Positions 59,701 to 64,000 of a stretch of 64,000 bases of DNA are shown here, one piece after another. The position numbers and the translations under genes are program-made. The notes under the pieces are model-generated. The model made no database searches. It saw nothing but the letters and a program-made list of their open reading frames with translations, and had not been told where the DNA came from. The stretch lies in contig NZ_KI912107.1 in assembly GCF_000517085.1 (NCBI RefSeq), positions 4,275,980 through 4,339,979 of the forward strand, given 5' to 3'. How positions within the stretch are numbered: the first letter of the stretch is position 1; the number at the start of each line of letters is the position of its first letter. This stretch comes from Saccharicrinis fermentans DSM 9555 = JCM 21142. GTDB lineage: Bacteria; Bacteroidota; Bacteroidia; Bacteroidales; Marinilabiliaceae.

Positions 59701-60454
59701 CTTAAACTATGGGCCATATGTTTATGCAATTAATAATCCTATCCTTTTTATAGACCCAGACGGAATGCGATTAGATTTGAACTGGATTCTAAAGAAGAAT
59801 AAGGAAGGCGAATACAAAAGGCCTGAATTGGCTCAAGCATTTTTAGCTTTTGCTCAAACAGACTTAGGTTCAGAATATCTTTCTCTTTTTGCAGAAAAGG
59901 GGCAGGAAATAAGCGAGTTGGGTGTTAAATATGAGAAGAATGGAGCACTACATGATAAAGGATTTGATTTAAGTTTTGCAGGTCCCACAGAAAAACAGAA
60001 AAAAAGAGGTGATTACGGCCCTAATGGTTCATGGGAGATGAACAATGAAGGTGGAAGATGGAAAGCTAAAATCCGTCTAAATACAGAATTAAACGTAGGT
60101 CGTAATGATGCTGCAAGTGAATTTAATAATAAAAGTCTACAATATAAATACGGTAAGAATAATGTTAGTGCAGAAGATGCTGAAGCTGCAAGAATGCTTT
60201 ATGTAGCGAGCAGAGCAGGAACTATCATACACGAATTAGTAATACATGGCCTTGAGGATATAGATGCTGCATCTTTAGGTAAAAAACCGGTTATAAATGC
60301 AAAATTAGACCATGATAATGCAAAGAAAACCAATTCTAGATTTAGAAGAATTGGATTACCTGCAGTTTATAAGGTACATAGTATCTTAAAAACACAAAAA
60401 TCAAAAGAGTCAATTAAACATGATGCTTTTAATTATGGAGGAACCGATAAATGA
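56726..60454 (+). CDS. Rhs-core polymorphic toxin with C-terminal HExxxH domain
   Basis: 1242 residues. Signal peptide ending LLPSQAQ; a short GFHAVAGADFHAYID module; a DUF6443-like region (SIAFREPHSSIPSGSYAHTE, IQYFDGLGRPSQIIQ); YD repeats; then the Rhs core ([37 protein letters not shown]) ending at residue 1014. Residues 1015-1242 are a variable tip with TIIHELVIHGLEDID: H1169, E1170, H1174 form HExxxH, spaced as in M49 metallopeptidases and not the common HExxH. A candidate peptidase toxin. Overlaps the next gene by four bases (ATGA). Confidence 0.85.
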   Translation: MKNKIYIILMFLLVDLLPSQAQEHITVDDVITGKTILKAQKSIVLQPGFHAVAGADFHAYIDPDASAASPNPTSTATTSVTVGGTSTTTSQNYIRSIAFREPHSSIPSGSYAHTEEIQYFDGLGRPSQIIQVDASPKGHDIVQPIVYDDFGREAKKYLPYIDINNNGAFVENAVSECVNFYKTANRIEGKEHDSNPFAFTRFENSPLNRVESQLGAGSDWHTKNKAVNYKYTTNTETVSSWDEERRAFSYRKYSLYVTEIMDENGHVTKEYKDKLGQVILKESMNESETLRTHYIYDDFGLLRIVVPPLADSPEDEDLCYYYCYDGRKRMISKKIPGAEIVNMVYDYRDRLVLTQDGNMRAENGNKYLFTKYDQLNRPVLTGTIVAKKSLSELRTDFDNYGDVSSEKMYEEYQKGKNKNTYGYTTSQSYPSLAVDNNTIDILTVTWYDDKDYDFIENLGYSDELKFNSSYMPDGYEQNKSSYTKGVAIGSMVKALPVGGSGLIMANTTLVTVSYFDKYGNVIMIAKTNHKGGVDRLCSKYKKITHEVEETTQVHKIPNQEDLTVVKGFKYDHMGRLLETTCKVNNQDKFVLNASRYNELGELVTKYLHSEDASNSSSKTFVQEVNYRYNIRGWLTSINDPDLSEDNDLFGMKLYYNNLGSLNQSIVPTASQQFNGNIAAMVCGTMGENSQVHGFGYDYDSLNRLKYARYGEGSALANNKNKNNVSDITYDKNGNIQTLKRYFNGMLADDLTYTYENTNEKSNRLKKVTDPAGDITAMAGDIDLADFKLEQPSRNYEYDDAGNMKYDPSRGMVIKYNFLNLPQEVKVSDTRKIFYHYDAAGNKLAKYINDDGTYKSTDYVDNLVYTDGKKSFFSTEEGRAVPIKEGDNTRWHFEYNLKDHLGNTRVVFGGSMIPGGADIVQTSSYYPFGMVMAQKKYNTAGANYQQNKYLYNGKELQDDDLGGVSLDWYDYGARFYDPAIGRWNAVDPLAEKYLNYGPYVYAINNPILFIDPDGMRLDLNWILKKNKEGEYKRPELAQAFLAFAQTDLGSEYLSLFAEKGQEISELGVKYEKNGALHDKGFDLSFAGPTEKQKKRGDYGPNGSWEMNNEGGRWKAKIRLNTELNVGRNDAASEFNNKSLQYKYGKNNVSAEDAEAARMLYVASRAGTIIHELVIHGLEDIDAASLGKKPVINAKLDHDNAKKTNSRFRRIGLPAVYKVHSILKTQKSKESIKHDAFNYGGTDK

Positions 60455-61059
60455 CAAAAATAATAAGTTTTACAATTCTATTTGTATTTATAATTGGCTG
60501 CTCTAAACCAGATGAATCTTATTTGATTTTAAATGATGTGCTTTGTGATGTAATTGGAGAAGGTTATAAATATGAGAGTTATATATCATTTTGTGAAAGA
60601 ATAGATTCATTACCTGTTGAACAAGATTTTTATCTTGAGCATAGGGTTGAGCTTCCAACAAATGAGAAGGTTGTATTTTTCGATGCAGAACTGACAACCG
60701 ACATCAAAGACAGGGAGTTTTTTAATGTTAATTCTATAAAGTTAAACGACCTAGAATTAAATACATTTGAAGGATTTATCAAATCATTAGGAGTAAATAC
60801 TAAGTTAGATACTAACCAACTAATTTCTAATTGTGGTTACCAATATGGTCTAATAAGTGATGATATCATCAAAGAAATAAAACCAAGCAAAAGGATAGTT
60901 TTTTTTATTTCTCATATTTATATATCTAATGATAATAAAAATGCTTGTTTTTTTATAGAGGGAGGGCAAGGTCCTGATTATTGGGATGCATTAGTTTTTG
61001 CAAATAAGAATGAAAGAAAGTGGTATGTTAGTAGAAAAATATATATTACTGACTATTAA
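60451..61059 (+). CDS. lipoprotein, probable immunity protein for the Rhs tip toxin
   Basis: 202 residues. Lipobox-like IIGCSKP with Cys17, so it would be lipid-anchored in an envelope membrane. The mature part is acidic with several aromatic residues (FFISHIYIS, GGQGPDYWDALVFANK) and matches no family I know. Its start overlaps the toxin gene stop (ATGA), the usual layout of toxin-immunity pairs. A membrane lipoprotein position suggests that the toxin acts in the periplasm or at the surface (inference). Confidence 0.7.
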   Translation: MTKIISFTILFVFIIGCSKPDESYLILNDVLCDVIGEGYKYESYISFCERIDSLPVEQDFYLEHRVELPTNEKVVFFDAELTTDIKDREFFNVNSIKLNDLELNTFEGFIKSLGVNTKLDTNQLISNCGYQYGLISDDIIKEIKPSKRIVFFISHIYISNDNKNACFFIEGGQGPDYWDALVFANKNERKWYVSRKIYITDY

Positions 61060-61080
61060 TGATTCTTGGTGATTGCATTA

Positions 61081-61375
61081 TTATAAAACAAAACCTGCTT
61101 TTTTAAGCAGTTCAATAATTTGTTCTTTGGTAATGTTTTCGAGCTGGCTCTTGTCGTAAATGTATGTAAGGTAAACTTTGTTGTCCTCACTAATCAAATA
61201 AGTGATTACCCTTGCACCCCCAGATTTTCCTTTGCCTTTAGAGGTTATAGTCAATCATGTATGCTTGTCCTAAATGGATACCTGAATCAGGTTCTTCCTT
61301 TAATAATTTAACAAGCTCCTGAAGGTCGGTTTTCAGAGATGGGTATTTTTAGAGAGCTTCTTGAAAAACATTTAA
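61081..61375 (-). pseudogene. decayed RelE-family toxin
   Basis: The C-terminal part reads GKGKSGGARVITYLISEDNK then VYLTYIYDKSQLENITKEQI and ends ELLKKAGFVL and TAA at 61083, typical of RelE/HigB-like toxins. Upstream the match continues in another frame (KYPSLKTDLQELVKLLKEEP, DSGIHLGQA) after a frameshift near 61245, and there is an in-frame stop near 61348. No intact partner is seen. Confidence 0.7.
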
Positions 61376-61450
61376 AATCGGGGGGTGGGTATATAAAACA
61401 ACTTGAACCAAACCACCTAAAACTCAAAGAAGGTAAAATATATGGAATAG

Positions 61451-61582
61451 AAAGCAGTAAAAGCCACCATAACACTGGATGGTAATGCCCATGAAATAAT
61501 GATTAGCAAAGAAAGAGCAGAATAAATAAGACGTTTGCAGAAATTTATAAGAGAAAATGATTTGAAAAGGAAGTCCAAATAA
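61451..61582 (+). pseudogene. remnant of a small protein, family unknown
   Basis: Broken frame KAVKATITLDGNAHEIMISK, ERAE, stop, then IRRLQKFIRENDLKRKSK and TAA. It has the size and composition of a small antitoxin-like protein, lies before an antitoxin gene and beside a dead toxin gene, but I cannot name it. Confidence 0.35.
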
Positions 61583-61618
61583 CCTAAACATTATGAATGT
61601 AATATGCGTAATAATTAC

Positions 61619-61640
61619 TAACTTTGTACCATGTTGGTAC
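61619..61640 (+). promoter_or_regulatory. promoter and operator of the toxin-antitoxin module
   Basis: The -7 box TAACTTTG (61619-61626) exactly fits TAnnTTTG. Joined to it is a perfect inverted repeat GTACCA-TGT-TGGTAC (61626-61640), well placed over the transcription start for autorepression by the antitoxin, as is known for Phd/YefM-type antitoxins. Confidence 0.65.
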
Positions 61641-61658
61641 ACATCAAAACGAAATATC

Positions 61659-61910
61659 ATGTTAGTAATCAGTAGTAGAGAATTTAGGCAAAATCAAAAA
61701 AAGTATTTTGAGAGAGCTGACAGCGGAGAACAAATTATAGTTCAAAGAGGAAAAGATAAGTCTTATGCTTTAACGCCAGTCAATGAGGATGATATTTATT
61801 TTAATGCAGAAATGCTGCAGAAAATAAAACAAAGCATAGAAGAAGTAAAACAGGGTAAAGTAAAACAAGTTACAACACCTGAGGGAATAAGCGATTTATT
61901 AGGACTATGA
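61659..61910 (+). CDS. Phd/YefM-family antitoxin
   Basis: 83 residues from ATG 61659; the longer frame at 61593 runs through the promoter. MLVISSREFRQNQKKYFERA and GEQIIVQRGKDKSYALTPV are the Phd/YefM DNA-binding domain, followed by a toxin-binding tail (EMLQKIKQSIEEVKQGKVKQ). It should bind the toxin encoded by the overlapping gene and repress its own promoter. Seems intact although its toxin is broken. Confidence 0.9.
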   Translation: MLVISSREFRQNQKKYFERADSGEQIIVQRGKDKSYALTPVNEDDIYFNAEMLQKIKQSIEEVKQGKVKQVTTPEGISDLLGL

Positions 61911-62184
61911 GTTATGTTTTAGAGTTTACGAAAACGGCATTGGCAGATATCAAAAAGCATAGAAAGGTAGGCGACAAGGCTGTTTTGAGAAAAATGGACA
62001 ACTTACTTAAAGAACTGATGGAGCACCCCTTATAGGAACTGGTCAACCTAAGCCGTTAAAACATAGTCTAACAGGAATATATTCCAGAAGAATCAATGGT
62101 AAACACCGTTTGGTATACTCGATTGAAGAAGAGAAAATTACAGTTCATGTATTAAGTACCTGGGGACACTACGGCCATAAATAA
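61907..62184 (+). pseudogene. YoeB/Txe-family toxin with a frameshift
   Basis: Starts in the antitoxin stop (ATGA). First frame: SYVLEFTKTALADIKKHRKV ... LLKELMEHPL then a stop near 62034. In the neighbouring frame the family continues IGTGQPKPLKHSLTGIYSRR, INGKHRLVYSIEEEKITVHV and ends LSTWGHYGHK at 62184. One missing base near 62027 explains the break. YoeB toxins are ribosome-dependent RNases; this copy lacks the catalytic C-terminal part unless a frameshift restores it. Confidence 0.88.
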
Positions 62185-62460
62185 AGGATTCAATCCACTT
62201 CCCCGCAAATAAAACCCAGCCTTCCGAAATGCCTCGGAATCCCTCTGTCCTTCCCCTGCGCCAACCCTTCTATTTTATTTTTTGTCCGACCCACAAGCAG
62301 CACATTGTTTTTTCTTTTAACTGAATATATGAAAACATAATCTTCAATTAAAAACCTCAATTAAAAGAAAAAAGATACTATTTTTGGTGGCGTTGGACAT
62401 TCTTTGAGATGCAGTTTTGGAGGTGGTAAGAGCTTGAAAAAGTAGTGAAAAGCTGGCCTA

Positions 62461-63105
62461 AATAGTTACGATTATGGAGCTAGGTTCTATGACCCGAGTT
62501 TGGGGAGGTGGCACGTGATAGATCCTAAAGCAGAAAAATATTTTCACGAATCACCATTTATTTATGCAGGGAATAATCCTATTCTTTTTGTAGATCCTAA
62601 TGGAGAAGAGAAATATAAATTACAAGGCCATCTAAAGTTTAATTCTGGTTTTGTTGGAATTGGAATAAAAGCATTAGGAATTAAGTATAGCTTCCAAGGT
62701 GCTAAAGAGTACGAAGTGTCAATTAATATTTCATTTGATGCAGTTACAAAAGAGTTTACTATAGGAGGAGCTGGTTTGCAAAGAGAAAAAGGAGGTGATG
62801 AATTAACAGCAGGTGGAGTTGTTGGAGGTGGAGAAACAACGGAAAAGGAAACAGGAGGCGAAGTGAAAATTGGTTTTAATTTTAAAGAAGGTGAATTTGT
62901 TTCAGACGCAGATAAAATAGAAGATGAAGATTTCAAAGATGTCGGAGAAGGTACTGTTGGGATCTATACTGGGACGGAAAAAGAAGGAGAGGGATATAAG
63001 GCAGCTCTTGGGTTAAATCCTGAAGTTAATGCATTTTATGGAGCTGGAATAGGAATAAATTTGTCTGTACAAGAAAGTACTGAAGAAGAAAAGAAAGAAG
63101 AATAA
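62461..63105 (+). pseudogene. orphan Rhs tip cassette (core fragment plus variable C-terminal domain)
   Basis: The frame opens abruptly with [20 protein letters not shown] then [20 protein letters not shown] and ILFVDPNGE, the last part of an Rhs core, without start codon or upstream core. About 165 residues follow, glycine-rich and beta-like ([36 protein letters not shown]), ending [11 protein letters not shown]. Rhs loci keep displaced tips that can recombine onto the active gene through the shared core; this fits that layout. A TTG at 62500 is a possible but weak start. Confidence 0.8.
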
Positions 63106-63117
63106 ATTAATTTTAGT

Positions 63118-63417
63118 ATGAAAAGAAGATTGATATTTTTTAATATATGTTATGTATCTACAATTTTGACATTGGTTATGCTTGTATCTTCATCAATATT
63201 AAGTGATGTAGATATAATTAAACCTGTATTCTATAGCCCTCTAGCAATTTCACTTAGAGGTGTTTCCTTGTTGTTATTATTTATCTTATTAATAAAGTGT
63301 ATAATTGTTTGGAAGAACAAAGATAAAAACATAGTCAGATTCTTTTTACTATTGTTCTTGCATGGATTTTATATAATATATTATTATAGAAAAATAATAA
63401 AGAATGGCTGGTTGTAA
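63118..63417 (+). CDS. small membrane protein, candidate immunity to the orphan tip
   Basis: 99 residues with three predicted membrane helices (about 8-28, 45-68, 73-92) and a basic C-terminus RKIIKNGWL. It begins 12 bases after the orphan tip's stop and matches no family I know. In polymorphic toxin loci the gene following a tip usually encodes its immunity protein; a membrane location suggests a toxin acting on the inner membrane. Inference from position only. Confidence 0.6.
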   Translation: MKRRLIFFNICYVSTILTLVMLVSSSILSDVDIIKPVFYSPLAISLRGVSLLLLFILLIKCIIVWKNKDKNIVRFFLLLFLHGFYIIYYYRKIIKNGWL

Positions 63418-63489
63418 CCCCCCCCGTATTCTAAGACTAAAACAAATAAATAATTATTTTTTTTCAAGAGGCATATCCATATGTGCATA

Positions 63490-63604
63490 TTCTGGAAGTA
63501 TTCGGACACCCATTCTGAAAACATCCGGACAGGCATTCCGGAATTATTCGGACACTCATTCTGGAAACATTCGGACAGTCGTTCCGGAAACATCCGGACA
63601 TTGA
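63490..63604 (+). repeat. five 23-bp tandem repeats at the IS21 end
   Basis: Units start at 63490, 63513, 63536, 63559 and 63582 and follow the pattern TTCYGGAA-n-ATYCGGACA. Repeated transposase-binding sites at the ends are a feature of IS21 elements. The spacing is exact, without spacers, so this is not a CRISPR array. Confidence 0.85.
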
Positions 63605-63645
63605 TTTAGGTCTGTTTATCTTGCTTTTCCAAAAAAGGGAAAGCG

Positions 63646-64000
63646 ATGAAAAAAACAGACATGAAAAAAGTACGCGAATTATTGCATCTAGTTATTGGCC
63701 AAGGCCATAGTTCACGTCAGGCAGCCAAGATTGCCGGCATGAGCAAGAGCAGTGCCAGCGAGTATGTCAGCGGCTTCAAAACGAGCGGGATAGAACTGGA
63801 TAAAATGTCGAAGCTGACCGACAGTGTATTACTATAGGCCATAACCGGACCCAACGGAAAGCAGGCAAACGAACGTTATGCCCATTTGATTTCCCTCTTC
63901 GGATATATAGAAAAAGAACTCTTACGTCCGGGTGTTACTCTACAGCTTCTGTGGCAGGAGCTTTTTGCAGCACGTGAAAAATCGTACAGTTACTCCCAAT
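63646..64000 (+). pseudogene. istA: IS21-family transposase IstA, internal stop, 3' end outside window
   Basis: MKKTDMKKVRELLHLVIGQG, HSSRQAAKIAGMSKSSASEY is the IstA helix-turn-helix start. A TAG at 63835-63837 (after LTDSVLL) interrupts the frame, which then continues in register AITGPNGKQANERYAHLISL, FGYIEKELLRPGVTLQLLWQ to the window edge. The stop most simply replaces a GAG codon. Confidence 0.85.

Larger units (their letters stand above)
63482..64000 (+). mobile_element. left end of an IS21-family insertion sequence, right part outside window
   Basis: Begins near TGTGCATATTCTGG, with the TG end expected for IS21, followed by five tandem 23-bp repeats and the istA start. The right end is beyond 64000. 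istA has an in-frame stop, so this copy may be inactive. The exact left base is uncertain. Confidence 0.7.

Noticed and set aside
60230-60247. Canonical HExxH zincin motif in the Rhs tip
   Set aside because: Codon-by-codon reading gives H-E-L-V-I-H, which is HExxxH, so it was not reported as HExxH.
61120-61311. 63-residue plus-strand frame
   Set aside because: It is the antisense of the decayed RelE-like toxin, whose minus-strand translation matches the family.
63490-63604. CRISPR-like array
   Set aside because: Units are directly adjacent, 23 bases, degenerate and without spacers, and lie at an IS21 end.
63404-63604. 66-residue open frame
   Set aside because: It runs over the IS21 tandem repeats and overlaps the membrane protein gene; its protein is just the translated repeats.

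Overview
The window comes from a low-GC member of the Bacteroidota, most likely an anaerobic or facultative Marinilabiliales/Bacteroidales-type bacterium. Supporting signs are promoters of the TAnnTTTG -7 type, a bactofilin-led atpBEFHAG cluster without atpD/atpC, PorZ of the type IX secretion system (T9SS), a long-tailed ribosomal protein S16, and many Sec-signal proteins of Bacteroidota-only families. The genus cannot be fixed from the sequence alone.

Region 1 (1-33.3 kb) is ordinary chromosome. In order it holds: a partial O-acetylhomoserine sulfhydrylase (metY, minus) preceded by a methionine-rich leader peptide; a TetR-TolC-adaptor-RND efflux operon; GMP reductase; the F1Fo ATP synthase cluster (bactofilin, small membrane protein, a, c, b, delta, alpha, gamma); a membrane adenylate cyclase fused to an HD domain; a two-domain universal stress protein broken by one stop codon; rdgB; porZ; a large PQQ-like membrane-anchored protein; a Gfo/Idh/MocA oxidoreductase; a degenerate Rieske-like lipoprotein; greA (with a terminator hairpin in its leader) and a HIT protein; rimM and rpsP; a Cof-type HAD phosphatase; a DUF3810 protein; and an Mpl-type Mur ligase.

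Region 2 (33.4-64 kb) is an accessory island, AT-richer, with long gene-poor stretches, pseudogenes and three insertion sequences. Its backbone is a Bacteroidota Rhs/polymorphic-toxin locus. It contains six secreted fibre-like proteins that share one C-terminal module with a coiled coil, two large Rhs N-half proteins, a T9SS-sorted SBBP propeller protein, and an Rhs-core protein. The Rhs-core protein ends in a variable toxin-like domain with an HExxxH motif, and its gene overlaps a lipoprotein gene that is the likely immunity factor. Downstream lie remnants of two toxin-antitoxin modules, an orphan Rhs tip cassette with a second candidate immunity gene, and the start of an IS21-family element. 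A block of decayed fibre gene, fibre gene and Rhs N-half at 36.0-40.7 kb repeats the order at 49.1-54.4 kb, so the locus was probably duplicated and one copy is decaying.

Insertion sequences: a complete IS66-family element (41520-44161, 8-bp target duplication), a complete IS701-like element (46211-47731, 4-bp target duplication) that rewrote the last residues of a fibre protein and has a candidate programmed frameshift, and the left end of an IS21-family element (from about 63482) with five 23-bp repeats and an interrupted istA. The most interesting system is the split Rhs/fibre/toxin-immunity locus. The metY leader peptide and the greA leader terminator are the best regulatory candidates. 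No rRNA, tRNA or CRISPR array was seen.
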